A DNA stretch of 41,241 bases. Origin: Alphaproteobacteria bacterium. GTDB lineage: Bacteria; Pseudomonadota; Alphaproteobacteria; Bin95. The stretch's first letter is position 1; each line of letters starts with the position of its first letter. The translations under genes were made by a program, and so were the position numbers. This document shows positions 8,811 through 17,993 of the stretch, piece after piece. The notes beneath the pieces were generated by a model. It was not told the DNA's origin and did not search any database. It saw nothing but the letters and a program-made list of their open reading frames with translations. The stretch is from positions 1 to 41,241 of the forward strand of contig JAJDVH010000102.1 of NCBI GenBank assembly GCA_022826185.1. The letters are read 5' to 3'.

Positions 8811-10931
8811 TCAGCCCTCCCCGGTGAGGATCAGGTTGCCCCGCAGATCGACCTCGGCCGCGAAGCCCGGAGGAACCACGGTGGTGCAGTCGTCCTGCGA
8901 GACGATCGCGGGACCGGCGAAATGCTGGCCGGGCAGCAGGTCGGCCCGGACATGGAGAGCAGCCTCGCGGCTGGCGCCGTCCAGGAAGACCGTCGCATGG
9001 CCCCTGGGCGCCGCCGGCCCCGGAGCGGCGTCGGCTTCCGCAAGGGCCGGTTTCGGCACGGCGCCGCTCACCGTCAATCGCAGATTGACCGCCTGCACCG
9101 GCGCCTCCGTATCGGCATGGTCGTAAACGCGCTCATGTTCGCGGTGGAAGGCGCCTGCCAGCCCGGCGGTCCGGCCGGCCCGAATATCCGCCCGGTCGAC
9201 AAGCGTCTCGATTTCGTAAGACTGGCCCAGATAGCGCATGTCGGCCGACCAGGTGAGGCGCGCTTCGCCGTGGAATCCCTGCTCGTCGCGAAGCCATGCG
9301 AGCGCCTGCGCCTCCAGTTCGCAGGCATGTCCGTCCAGAACGGCAAGGCCCTCCGCGTCCAGATCGACGAAGGCCGTGCGGATGAAGTCGTTGCGGATAT
9401 CGGCGATCAGGCCGCCATAGGCCGACAGAACGCCCGGCGTCGGAGGCACGATCACCCGCGCCATGCCGACTTCCCGCGCGAACAGGACGCCCAGCATCGG
9501 CCCGGCCCCGCCGAAGGCCAGCAGCGAGAATGTGCGCGGGTCCGCGCCCCGGCGCGACATCAGCTTCGCGACCTCCAGATACATGCCGGAGACCGCGACC
9601 TCGACAATGCTCTCGGCCGCCTCGGAAAGCCCCATGGACAGGCGCCCGGCGATCCCGCCGACGGCGCGCTCGGCCGCGGCCCGGTCCAGCCTGACGGCGC
9701 CGTATCCGAGCTCATCCGCGCCGAGCAGCCCCATCGCGACGAAGGCGTCGGTGACGGTCGGGCGTTCGCCGCCCTTGCCGTAGCAGGCGGGCCCCGGCGC
9801 CGAACCTGCGCTTTCGGGGCCGACCTTGAGCACGCCGAAATCGTCCACCCGGGCGATGGAGCCGCCGCCGGCGCCGATGGAGGTCACGGAGACCGTCGGC
9901 ACATAGATCGGGAAGTCGCCCACCAGCTCGCCCGTGCCGAAGGCCGGCTCGCCGCCCTGGATGACCGCCACATCCGCCGAGGTGCCGCCCACATCGAAGC
10001 TCAGCACGTCCGCCGCGCCGATACGGGCCGCGGCATCCGCCGCGCCGATGGCCCCGGATGCGGTGCCCGACAGCAGCATGGCGATGGGGTCGGTCTTGCC
10101 GAGCTCCGCCGCCATGATCCCGCCGTTCGACTTGGTAATCATCGGCTCGGCCGGGACGCCGGCATCCCGAAGCGCCGCCTGCAGCGAGCCGATATAGGCG
10201 GCCACGCGGCGCTGGACGTAGCCGGCGACGGTGGCCGTCACGGTGCGCTCATATTCCCGGATGACCGGCCAGACGTCCGAGGAGAGCGTCACGGCCATCC
10301 CGGGCGCGGCCTCCAGGATCGCGTCGCGGACGGCGCGCTCGTTCACCGGGTTCGCATAGGCGTGCAGGAGCGCCACGACGATCGTGTCCGCGCCGGCGGC
10401 TTTCGCCTCGGCCACCGCCCGGCGGACATCGGCGGGATCGACCGGCGTCTCGATGGAGCCGTCCCTCAGCACGCGCTCGGCGATGCCATAGACCCGCTCG
10501 CGGGGAGCGAGGGGCGCAGGGCGGCGTGAAAATATGTCGTACGGATCGGGCGTCTTGAGCCGCGCGACCTCCAGCACGTCCTCGAACTCCCGCGTCGTGA
10601 ACAGCGCCAGCGCCGCGCCGCGGCGCTGGATCACGGTGTTCACGCCCACCGTGGTGCCGTGGGTGAAAAAGCCGATGCCGGCAGCCGGCTGTGCGTAGCG
10701 CCGGTCGAGCTCGGCGATGCCCTGCATCACTTCCGTGCCCGGAGCCTCGGGCGTCGAGAGAATCTTCAGCGTGCGCAGTTCCCCGCTCGCCTCGTCGAAC
10801 ACGCAGAAATCGGTGAAGGTGCCGCCGATATCGACGGCGACCCGGCTTCTTCTCGCTACTTCCGGCACGGTGCCCCAATTCCGTTCAGGATCGCGGCCGC
10901 CGGTTCCGAGGGCCGCATTCCCGTCCAGCAT
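8811..10931 (-). CDS. hyuA: Hydantoinase A/oxoprolinase family ATPase subunit 2
   Basis: This HyuA ATPase subunit has DIGGTFTD at residues 34-41, a second phosphate motif FDVGGTSAD near 316, GAGGGS near 355 and GPESAGSAPGPACYG near 372. From ATG 10931 it is 706 aa with about 25 residues more than the other HyuA proteins before the ATPase motif. A GTG at 10866-10868 would give the usual short N-terminus, so the start is uncertain. It is the first gene of the minus-strand operon and diverges from the SDR/ABC operon across a short control region. Role: ATP-dependent activation of a cyclic amide or ketone with HyuB2, by family knowledge. Confidence 0.92.
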   Translation of the reverse strand: MLDGNAALGTGGRDPERNWGTVPEVARRSRVAVDIGGTFTDFCVFDEASGELRTLKILSTPEAPGTEVMQGIAELDRRYAQPAAGIGFFTHGTTVGVNTVIQRRGAALALFTTREFEDVLEVARLKTPDPYDIFSRRPAPLAPRERVYGIAERVLRDGSIETPVDPADVRRAVAEAKAAGADTIVVALLHAYANPVNERAVRDAILEAAPGMAVTLSSDVWPVIREYERTVTATVAGYVQRRVAAYIGSLQAALRDAGVPAEPMITKSNGGIMAAELGKTDPIAMLLSGTASGAIGAADAAARIGAADVLSFDVGGTSADVAVIQGGEPAFGTGELVGDFPIYVPTVSVTSIGAGGGSIARVDDFGVLKVGPESAGSAPGPACYGKGGERPTVTDAFVAMGLLGADELGYGAVRLDRAAAERAVGGIAGRLSMGLSEAAESIVEVAVSGMYLEVAKLMSRRGADPRTFSLLAFGGAGPMLGVLFAREVGMARVIVPPTPGVLSAYGGLIADIRNDFIRTAFVDLDAEGLAVLDGHACELEAQALAWLRDEQGFHGEARLTWSADMRYLGQSYEIETLVDRADIRAGRTAGLAGAFHREHERVYDHADTEAPVQAVNLRLTVSGAVPKPALAEADAAPGPAAPRGHATVFLDGASREAALHVRADLLPGQHFAGPAIVSQDDCTTVVPPGFAAEVDLRGNLILTGEG

Positions 10932-11039
10932 TTCCCGCAGAACGCCGCAAGTCCAGCCTTGCGAACCCGGGGTCCCGCTCCGGCACGCATTTGACGCGCC
11001 CGCCGGGAGGCGTCAGTGTTGCTGTCCTGAGGGAGTCCC
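10932..11039. promoter_or_regulatory. Divergent control region with 24-bp dyad
   Basis: This 108-bp gap separates the hyu operon from the SDR/ABC operon. It contains a perfect dyad, TGACGC (10992-10997) and GCGTCA (11010-11015), with a 12-bp spacer, placed 25 bp before the SDR start. A TTGACG hexamer overlaps the left arm. A strong Shine-Dalgarno (GAGGGAG, 11029-11035) precedes ATG 11040. The dyad is a candidate operator controlling both operons; no regulator gene is seen nearby. Confidence 0.4.
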
Positions 11040-11801
11040 ATGGCCGAACTCGACAGGAGGGTGGCGATCGTCACCGGCGGCGCCCGCGGCATAGGACGCG
11101 GCTGCGCGCACGCGCTGGCGGAGCGCGGCCTCGCCGTCGCCCTGGTGGACGTCCTCGTCGCGGAGATGGCCAGCACGAAGGCCGAAATCGAGGGCTACGG
11201 CGTCCCCTGCCTGGCCTTCGAGGCGGATGTCGCCGACCATGGCCGCGCGAAGGAGGTCGCCGGCAGCGTTCTCGGCGCCTGGGGCCGGGTCGATGTCCTG
11301 GTCAACAATGCCGGGCGGCCCATGCCGACGGGCATACTGGACCTCTCCGAAGAGCAGTGGGATACGACCATCGATGTCAATCTGAAGAGCTGCTTCAACT
11401 ACATCCAGGCGGTCGCGCCGACGATGATGGAGCGCGAATACGGGCGCATCGTGTCGATGTCGTCGCTCAACGCCCATTCCGGCGGCGTGACGGCGGCCGT
11501 CTCCAGGGTCGCCTATGCCGCCGCCAAGGCCGGCATCATCGGCCTGACCCGCTCGCTGGCCAAGGAGCTCGGCCCGCACATCGCCGTCAATTGCGTGTGC
11601 CCCGGCCTCATCAAGACGGAGCTGGCGCAAAAGAACCCGGTCATCGCCACCCGCGAGCCCGAACTGATCCGGGGGATCGCGCTTCACCGGACCGGCAGTC
11701 CGCGCGACGTGGCCGAGCTGGTCGCTTTCCTGGCGACCGTGGAGCCCTGTTTCGTGACCGGTCAGGACATCACCATCGACGGCTTCCAATGGAACCGGTG
11801 A
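11040..11801 (+). CDS. SDR-family oxidoreductase 2
   Basis: This 253-aa classical SDR has TGGARGIG (residues 12-19), NNAG (89-92), a catalytic Ser near 141-142, Y159-x3-K163, and a PG motif after it (CPGLIKTE). The acidic residue after beta-2 (LVDV) suggests NAD(H). The strong Shine-Dalgarno GAGGGAG fixes the start. It is the first gene of the plus-strand operon and is followed after 80 bp by a dipeptide-type ABC importer, so it probably acts on the imported compound or its hydrolysis product. It belongs to the FabG-like group; the substrate cannot be assigned. Confidence 0.92.
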   Translation: MAELDRRVAIVTGGARGIGRGCAHALAERGLAVALVDVLVAEMASTKAEIEGYGVPCLAFEADVADHGRAKEVAGSVLGAWGRVDVLVNNAGRPMPTGILDLSEEQWDTTIDVNLKSCFNYIQAVAPTMMEREYGRIVSMSSLNAHSGGVTAAVSRVAYAAAKAGIIGLTRSLAKELGPHIAVNCVCPGLIKTELAQKNPVIATREPELIRGIALHRTGSPRDVAELVAFLATVEPCFVTGQDITIDGFQWNR

Positions 11802-11881
11802 CGGCCGGCAGACGGCCGGGACAAGGGAGGAGGCGGGCCCGTCCCGCCGCAACGGATACGCAACAGGGAGACAGAGGAACG

Positions 11882-13447
11882 ATGCTCACTCGCCATGCAT
11901 CCCGTCTTTGCCGCTTCGCCGCCGCCGCGGCGATCGCGCTGGGCGCGGCAACGGCCCCGGCAGCCGCCGGCGGCAAGTTCATTTTCGCCAATTCGTCCGC
12001 CTACGACACGCTGGACCCGCACGCCGTCTTCGATGTCGGACGGGTCGCGTCGCGCATCAACCTCTATGACGGGCTGATGCGCTGGTTCGACAATCCCCCG
12101 CACCTGGAGCCGTGGCTGGCCGAGAAAGTCGACATTTCGAAAGACGGCCTCACCTACACCTTCACGCTCCGGGACGCGAAGTTCCATGACGGCTCGCCGG
12201 TGGAAGCCTCCGATGTCGTCTATTCCATCGACCGCATCCTGGCGATGAAGAAGGGCGCCTATTCGCTCTTCGAGGGCACGGTCGCGCCGGGCTCGACCGA
12301 GGCGCCGGACGCGAAGACCGTGGTCTTCAACCTCTCCAAGCCGTCGGCCATCTTCCTCGCCACCGTGCCGGAAATCCATGTCCTCAACGCCGAGCTGGTG
12401 AAGGCCAACGAGGCGGACGGCGATCTCGGCACCGCGTGGCTCTCGAAGAACGACGCAGGCTCCGGCTCCTTCCAGCTCAAGCGCTACGACCCGGCCATCG
12501 GCTGGCAGGCGACGCGCTTCGACGACCATTTCTTCGGCTGGGACATGGTGGACAATCCGCTCGACGAGATCGAGTTCCGCACGGTGGTCGAGATCAACTC
12601 GCGCGTGCTCGGCCTGATGAACGGCGACTTCCACGGCACCGACGGCTACCTGCCGCAGGACCAGGTCAAGCGGCTGCGGACCAGCGAACATGTCGTGGTG
12701 CAGGAAGAAGAATCCATGCGGATCTTCTATTCCATCATCCATAACGGCCGCCCGCCGATGAACGACATCAACTTCCGCAAGGCGCTGAGCTACGCCTTCG
12801 ACTATGACGGGTTCATCGACAACATCCTGTCGGGGTCGGTCGCCCGCAACCCGGTGCCGCTGCCGAACAATATGTGGGGCTCGCCATCGGATGCGCAGGG
12901 CTACATGCTGGACCTCGAAAAGGCCAAGGAGCACCTCGCCATGGTCGAGGGCGACATCCGGGAGATCTCGCTCGGCGCCCTTTCCGGCTACGGCCAGACG
13001 GAACAGGCCGCGGCGCTGCTGCAGAACGGCCTGAACAAGATCGGCGTCAAGACAAAGATCGTCACCGACACCTGGCCCGTGGCTTCCGGCAAGATGCGCG
13101 ACGAGCAGCAGATGTACGACCTGCTGTTCCTGTGGAAGTCCACCTACTATGCGGACCCGAACAACTGGCTCGGCGAGATGTATGCCTGCGAGCAGATTGG
13201 CGCCCGCAACAATTCCTGGTACTGCAACGAGGAGGTGGACAAGCTGCTCTCGGAAGCGCGCGTCTCCACCGACCAGGACCTGCGCCGGGCGAACTACGAA
13301 AAGGCCAACCGGCTGCTGATGGAGGATGCCGCCGGCATCTTCGTCTACAACACCAAGTGGTTCGGCCCGTTCAACAAGAACGCCAAGGGCGTGCGGTTCT
13401 CGCCCATCGGCAACGGCCAGGAGATGCGCTGGGTCTCCATGGAGTAG
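11882..13447 (+). CDS. ABC importer substrate-binding protein (family 5, Dpp/Opp type)
   Basis: This 521-aa periplasmic binding protein of the peptide/nickel/opine family begins with a Sec signal (MLTRHASRLCRFAAAAAIAL, cleavage likely after about residue 29). No lipobox is seen. The family opening (SSAYDTLDPH) and the SBP_5 block VEKVDISKDGLTYTFTL-like sequence near residues 78-95 are clear. It captures the substrate and delivers it to the two permeases encoded next. The frame is open upstream, but ATG 11882 has an AGAGGAAC Shine-Dalgarno and a proper signal peptide. A long hairpin follows the stop, which may raise this gene's expression above that of the permeases. Confidence 0.93.
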   Translation: MLTRHASRLCRFAAAAAIALGAATAPAAAGGKFIFANSSAYDTLDPHAVFDVGRVASRINLYDGLMRWFDNPPHLEPWLAEKVDISKDGLTYTFTLRDAKFHDGSPVEASDVVYSIDRILAMKKGAYSLFEGTVAPGSTEAPDAKTVVFNLSKPSAIFLATVPEIHVLNAELVKANEADGDLGTAWLSKNDAGSGSFQLKRYDPAIGWQATRFDDHFFGWDMVDNPLDEIEFRTVVEINSRVLGLMNGDFHGTDGYLPQDQVKRLRTSEHVVVQEEESMRIFYSIIHNGRPPMNDINFRKALSYAFDYDGFIDNILSGSVARNPVPLPNNMWGSPSDAQGYMLDLEKAKEHLAMVEGDIREISLGALSGYGQTEQAAALLQNGLNKIGVKTKIVTDTWPVASGKMRDEQQMYDLLFLWKSTYYADPNNWLGEMYACEQIGARNNSWYCNEEVDKLLSEARVSTDQDLRRANYEKANRLLMEDAAGIFVYNTKWFGPFNKNAKGVRFSPIGNGQEMRWVSME

Positions 13448-13466
13448 CCCGGCACGGCAGGTCTCG

Positions 13467-13499
13467 GCAGCGGTTCCGGGCCGGGCCCGGAGCCGCTGC
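13467..13499 (+). promoter_or_regulatory. Strong intercistronic hairpin after the binding-protein gene
   Basis: Arms 13467-13482 and 13484-13499 pair over 16 positions with one G-T wobble. In practice a few central pairs would open to form the loop. No T-run follows, so this is a poor intrinsic terminator. Such hairpins between binding-protein and permease genes often protect the upstream mRNA end. This can explain differential expression within the operon. Confidence 0.75.
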
Positions 13500-13575
13500 G
13501 GCTCCTGTTCGGATCGAGATACGGCAAGGGCGGGGTCCGGCGGCGGCCGGCTGCTGACAGGATGGCCACAGTCCG

Positions 13576-14580
13576 ATGCGTGAACTCGTCCTCACCCTCA
13601 ACCGCCTGCTCTGGCTGGCGCCCACGCTTCTCGGGCTGCTGGCCATCACCTTCACGATCAGCCACGTCATACCGGCCGATCCGATTGCGTTCATCGCGGG
13701 CGACAATGCCAGCGCCGAGCAGATCGCCGCGCTGAAGGCCAAGTTCGGGGTCGACAAACCCATCCCGGTCCAGCTCTGGAACTATGTCATCGGCGTCGCC
13801 CAGGGCGATTTCGGCGTCAGCCTCTATACGCAGCGCCCGATTGCCGACGACCTCGTCTCGCGTTTGCCGGCGACGCTGGAGCTCGCCTTCGTCAGTATCC
13901 TGCTCTCGGCCATTATCGGCATTCCGCTCGGCGTGCTGGCGGCGGTGGACCGCAATTCCTGGCTCGACCATGTGCTGCGCGTCTTCACCGTTTCCGGGCT
14001 CGCCATCGCCGCCTTCTGGCTGGCCATCCTGTTCCAGCTCCTGTTCGCGATGGAGCTCGGCATCACGCCGCTGCAGGGCCGGGTGGACGGATGGGGGCCC
14101 GATCCCGTCACCGGCTTCTTCCTGATCGACTCCGCCTGGACCGGCGACTGGGAGACCTTCCGCTCCGTGGCCCACCACATGATCCTGCCGGCGGTGACGC
14201 TCGCCTTTCCCGCCATGGCGACCGTGATGCGTTTCACGCGCGCAGGCGTGCTCGACGCCATCAACTCCAACTATGTCGACTACCAGAACGCCATGGGTGT
14301 GCCCCGCCGGGTCGTCATCTGGCGCTATGTGCTGAGGAACGCGCTGATCGGCACGGTGACGCAGCTGGGCCTGATCTTCGGGAACCTGATCGCCAACGCA
14401 GTCGTCGTGGAGGCGGTCTTCGACTGGCCCGGCCTCGGGCTCTACGCCGTCAACTCGATCCTGCAGTCGGACTACAACGCCATCATGGGCTTCACGCTCA
14501 TCATGGGCGCCGTGTTCATCATCGCGAACCTGCTGGTGGACATCACCCACGGCCTGATCGACCCGCGCGAGGCCGGATGA
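13576..14580 (+). CDS. ABC importer permease (DppB type)
   Basis: This 334-aa inner-membrane permease has six predicted segments. The N-terminal TM1 with the IPADP motif (near 33-37) and the GDFGVS loop are typical of DppB/OppB. The EAA-like loop YVDYQNAMGVPRRVVIWRYV (residues 235-254) contacts an ATPase subunit. It forms the channel with the next permease. It starts 128 bp after the binding-protein gene and overlaps the next gene by ATGA. The substrate class is peptides, opines or similar small N-compounds. Confidence 0.93.
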   Translation: MRELVLTLNRLLWLAPTLLGLLAITFTISHVIPADPIAFIAGDNASAEQIAALKAKFGVDKPIPVQLWNYVIGVAQGDFGVSLYTQRPIADDLVSRLPATLELAFVSILLSAIIGIPLGVLAAVDRNSWLDHVLRVFTVSGLAIAAFWLAILFQLLFAMELGITPLQGRVDGWGPDPVTGFFLIDSAWTGDWETFRSVAHHMILPAVTLAFPAMATVMRFTRAGVLDAINSNYVDYQNAMGVPRRVVIWRYVLRNALIGTVTQLGLIFGNLIANAVVVEAVFDWPGLGLYAVNSILQSDYNAIMGFTLIMGAVFIIANLLVDITHGLIDPREAG

Positions 14581-15437
14581 TGGAAACCGCCCGCTTCCTC
14601 CTTCGCAAGCTCGCCGCCGACAGGACGGCGGCGCTGGGGGCGCTGCTCATCCTGCTCTTGATCGTGGTGGCCATCGCCGCGCCGGTGCTGTCCACCCACC
14701 CGCAGGACGTGGCGGAATTCAACCCGCCGGGCCGCCTGCAACCGCCCTCGGCCGAGCATTATTTCGGCACCGACCGGATGGGCTCCGACGTCTATTCGCG
14801 CATCCTGTTCGGCGCGCGGATCACCATTACCATCGCGGTCATCGCCATCGGCGTCAGCGTGCTGATCGGCGTACCCGTCGGGCTGGTCGCCGGCTACTAC
14901 CGGAACTGGATCTCGGATGCGCTCATGCGCATTTCGGACATCTTCCTGGCGGTGCCGCAGATTGTGCTCGCCATCGCCATCGCGCAGACGCTCGGCCCCT
15001 CCATCGAAAATGTCATCCTCGCGCTGTCGGCGACCTACTGGCCCTTCTGGGCGCGGCTCGTCTATGCGGAGACCCGCTCGGCGCTCAACGAGACCTATGT
15101 GGAAGCCTCCATTGCGCTCGGCGCTTCGCCCGGGCGGGTGATGCTCTTCCACGTCCTTCCCAATATCTCCTCGTCCCTGATCGTCCGCACCACCATCGGC
15201 ATGGGCGGCACCATATTGACCGCCGCCACCCTCGGTTTCCTCGGCCTCGGCCCCCCGGCGCCGTCTCCGGAATGGGGACGGACCATCGCCGAGTCCCGGG
15301 AATTCCTGCCCGAGGCCTGGTGGTACGCGACCGCGCCGGGCCTCGCCATCTTCCTCGTCGTCATGGGCTTCAACCTGTTCGGCGACGGGCTGCGCGACAT
15401 TCTCGACCCCCGCACGCGGCGGTCCTCCGATGGATGA
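14577..15437 (+). CDS. ABC importer permease (DppC type)
   Basis: This 286-aa permease shows the OppC N-terminal TM (about residues 22-43), the AEHYFGTDRMGSDVYSRIL motif (near 60-78) typical of DppC/OppC, and an EAA loop (YVEASIALGASPGRVMLFHV, near 178-197). The start overlaps the dppB-type stop (ATGA at 14577); the second codon is also ATG, so 14580 is an alternative start. The frame is open far upstream but only inside the previous gene. The 3' end overlaps the ATPase gene by 8 bp. Confidence 0.93.
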   Translation: MMETARFLLRKLAADRTAALGALLILLLIVVAIAAPVLSTHPQDVAEFNPPGRLQPPSAEHYFGTDRMGSDVYSRILFGARITITIAVIAIGVSVLIGVPVGLVAGYYRNWISDALMRISDIFLAVPQIVLAIAIAQTLGPSIENVILALSATYWPFWARLVYAETRSALNETYVEASIALGASPGRVMLFHVLPNISSSLIVRTTIGMGGTILTAATLGFLGLGPPAPSPEWGRTIAESREFLPEAWWYATAPGLAIFLVVMGFNLFGDGLRDILDPRTRRSSDG

Positions 15438-16452
15438 CCTGCTGACCGTCAGCGATCTGGAGGTCGGCTTCCAGACCGACCGCGGCCTGGCCCGCGTGCT
15501 CGACCGGGTGAATTTCCACGCGGGCCGCGGCGAGATCGTGGGCCTGGTCGGCGAGTCCGGCTGCGGGAAGACGACGCTCGCCCGCGCCATACTGGGCGTG
15601 CTGCCGGAAAACTCGGCGCGCATCTCCGCGGGCGTCATCGATTTCGACGGACGGGACCTGCTGGCCGAGGACCCGCAGGCGCTGGCCACGGAGGTCCGGG
15701 GCCGGCAGATCACCTTCGTGCCGCAGGACCCGTTTTCGTCCTTCAATCCCGTCTTCACCATCGGCGCCCAGATCGAGGAGCTGATGAAGTGGAAATCGCC
15801 GGAGTCCGAACCCGGCGCCGCCGGCCGCTTCTATCCCCGCGCGCGGCGCCGGTCGGACCGCGCCCGCGTTCTCGAACTCCTGCGCACCGTTCAACTGCCC
15901 GATCCCGACGGGATCCTGAAGAAATACCCGCACGAGGTCTCCGGGGGGCAACGCCAGCGGCTGATGATCGCCATGGCGCTCTTGCCGGAGCCCCAGCTCA
16001 TCATCGCCGACGAGCCCACGACCGCCCTCGATGTCACGATCCAGGCCCAGATCCTCAAGCTGCTCAAGCGCCTCGCCACCGAGCGCGGGGTCTCCGTGCT
16101 CTTCACCACCCACGATCTCGGAACGGCCTACGAAATCTGCGACCGCATCACCGTCATGTATGCCGGCCAGGAGGTCGAAAGCGCGCCTTCCGACGATTTC
16201 TTCGCCGCGCCGCGCCATCCCTACACGAAGCGCCTGCTGGAATCGCTGCCATCGCGCGAGCACGGGATCAGCGGCATTCCCGGCCAGATTCCGGCGCTGA
16301 TCGACCCGCCTGCAGGCTGCCGGTTCCACCCCCGCTGCGCCAACGCCTCCGCCCGGTGCGCCGCCGCCCGCCCCGGCGTGACGCAGACGGGCCCCGCCCA
16401 CCGGGTCCGTTGCCATCACCCGGTGGACGCTGCCCGGGAGGCCGTTCCATGA
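15430..16452 (+). CDS. ABC importer ATPase (DppD type)
   Basis: This 340-aa nucleotide-binding subunit has Walker A GESGCGKT (near residues 37-44), the signature VSGGQRQRL (near 173), Walker B LIIADEPTTALD (near 191) and the switch His in TTHDLG. The C-terminal oligopeptide-transporter domain has the Cys pattern GCRFHPRC (near 297-304). It hydrolyses ATP to drive uptake with the DppF-type partner. It overlaps both neighbours (8 bp and ATGA). Confidence 0.94.
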   Translation: MDDLLTVSDLEVGFQTDRGLARVLDRVNFHAGRGEIVGLVGESGCGKTTLARAILGVLPENSARISAGVIDFDGRDLLAEDPQALATEVRGRQITFVPQDPFSSFNPVFTIGAQIEELMKWKSPESEPGAAGRFYPRARRRSDRARVLELLRTVQLPDPDGILKKYPHEVSGGQRQRLMIAMALLPEPQLIIADEPTTALDVTIQAQILKLLKRLATERGVSVLFTTHDLGTAYEICDRITVMYAGQEVESAPSDDFFAAPRHPYTKRLLESLPSREHGISGIPGQIPALIDPPAGCRFHPRCANASARCAAARPGVTQTGPAHRVRCHHPVDAAREAVP

Positions 16453-17441
16453 CGCCTCCCGGCACGGATTTGCTGCGCCTCGAGGGCCTGCGGAAATACT
16501 TCCCGATCCGCAATGTCTGGAAGCGCCGCATCGGTTGGCTGAAGGCGGTGGACGATGTCTCGCTGACGGTCGAGAAGGGCGAAATCCTGGGCGTTGTCGG
16601 CGAATCGGGCTGCGGCAAGTCCACGCTGGGCAAGACGGTGATGGGCATTCACCCGCCGACCGGCGGCAGGATCGTCTTCGAGGGCAACGACATCACCGAC
16701 CTGAAGCCGCACCAGTCGCGCGACCTGCGCCGCGACCTGCAATATACCTACCAGGACCCCGGCGCCTCGCTCGATCCGCGCTGGAAGATCGGCAAGTCGC
16801 TGGACGAGCCGCTCGTGATCCACACCGGCCTCGGTGCGGCGGCGCGCCGGGAGCGAGTCAGCGACATCCTGTCGGCCGTCGGCCTTCCGGAAAGCCATCT
16901 CGACCTTTATCCGCACGAGATTTCCGGCGGCCAGCAGCGCCGTGTCGGCCTCGCCCGCATCCTCACCCTGCAACCGACCCTTGTGGTGCTGGACGAGCCG
17001 ACTTCCGGCCTCGACGTCTCCGTCCAGGCGACTGTGCTCAACCTCTTTCTGGATCTGCAGAAACAGTTCGACCTCACCTATGTCTTCATCAGCCACGACC
17101 TCTCCGTCGTCCGGATGATCTGCGACCGCGTCGCCGTCATGTATCTGGGCAAGGTGGTGGAGCTCGGCGCGACCGAACGGATTTTCGGCGCCCCCCGCCA
17201 CCCCTATACCCGCTCGCTGCTGTCCGCGATCCCGCAGATCGGCAAGCAGCGGATCACCGAGAGCTTCTGGCTGGAGGGCGAGCCGCCCGATCCCGGGAAC
17301 CTGCCCTCCGGCTGCCGGTTCCGCACCCGCTGCCCGCTGGCCGCGCCGCAGTGCGAGGGCGAGGTCCCGCCGCTGGTCGAGCACCTGCCCGGCCACGCCG
17401 ACGCCTGCCTGTTCTCCGACCGCGCCGTCCCCGGAGCCTGA
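16449..17441 (+). CDS. ABC importer ATPase (DppF type)
   Basis: This 330-aa second ATPase has Walker A GESGCGKST (near residues 51-59), signature ISGGQQRRV (near 159), Walker B LVVLDEPTSGLD (near 178), switch His ISHDLS, and the C-terminal GCRFRTRC motif. The extra N-terminal insert (KRRIGWLKAVDDV) is typical of DppF, which often carries a longer A-loop region. ATG 16449 overlaps the DppD-type stop. It is the last gene of the operon; the palindromic repeat 46 bp downstream could act as a transcription end or mRNA stabiliser. Confidence 0.94.
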   Translation: MTPPGTDLLRLEGLRKYFPIRNVWKRRIGWLKAVDDVSLTVEKGEILGVVGESGCGKSTLGKTVMGIHPPTGGRIVFEGNDITDLKPHQSRDLRRDLQYTYQDPGASLDPRWKIGKSLDEPLVIHTGLGAAARRERVSDILSAVGLPESHLDLYPHEISGGQQRRVGLARILTLQPTLVVLDEPTSGLDVSVQATVLNLFLDLQKQFDLTYVFISHDLSVVRMICDRVAVMYLGKVVELGATERIFGAPRHPYTRSLLSAIPQIGKQRITESFWLEGEPPDPGNLPSGCRFRTRCPLAAPQCEGEVPPLVEHLPGHADACLFSDRAVPGA

Positions 17442-17487
17442 TACCGGCGGCCTCAGACTGCGCGTCCCCTGTCGTCATGCCTCTCCT

Positions 17488-17574
17488 CGTCATGCCCGGA
17501 CCTGTTCCGGGCATCCCCTTCCACCGCTTCCGCTGCACGGCCGCATGGATGCCCGGAACAAGTCCGGGCATGAC
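17488..17574 (-). repeat. Double-hairpin palindromic repeat, copy 2
   Basis: Hairpins at 17492-17514 and 17549-17571 use the same 9-bp arms as copy 1 (ATGCCCGGA/TCCGGGCAT). The asymmetric spacer matches the reverse complement of that in copy 1 (88-183), so this copy is inverted. It lies 46 bp after the ABC operon stop. Confidence 0.85.
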
Positions 17575-17658
17575 GGAGGGGCCGGGCCGTTGCGGCTGAC
17601 CGAATGCGGGCAATAGCATTTTGTTCGAATTATTTTCGTAATAATTCCCGATATAGGC

Positions 17659-17685
17659 TTGCGTTTTTTCAAAGTATGCTATTAT
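17659..17685 (+). promoter_or_regulatory. Promoter-like sequence of repeat element copy 1
   Basis: TTGCGT (17659-17664) and TATTAT (17680-17685) are 15 bp apart in an AT-rich patch that is rare in this GC-rich DNA. A 7-bp dyad AATTATT/AATAATT (17628-17646) lies upstream. The equivalent position in copy 2 has a better promoter (TTGACG-N16-TATATT). The 15-bp spacer is short, so this copy may be weak. Confidence 0.45.
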
Positions 17686-17993
17686 GTAAGTAGAAGGAGG
17701 CGGCTTCTGCAGGGCTGCTTCGTTTCGCGCCGGTGCGAAAAAAGAACCCAACGGAACGGACGGGCGAAGTGCGCCCTGCGCCTGCCTTGCGCGCGGGCAA
17801 TCAGGCGCGCGAACCGCGCCGGCGCCGACACCCGCCCGCGCCCGCGCGCAGGCGCCCACGCGATACGCGCGAAACAGGGTCCCGCCACAGGCGGCAGCCG
17901 GCGGGACCGAAGGATGGATCGAAAGGAGAGACCCATGCCAGGGACGCAAGGCCCGAGGGACTACCCGCAGACCCCGTTCCGAACGGCGGCCTC

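Noticed and set aside
6744-10529. 1261-codon plus-strand open frame
   Set aside because: It is antisense to the SDR, hyuB2 and hyuA2 genes, with no recognisable motif. The minus-strand genes have full family motifs and tight overlaps.
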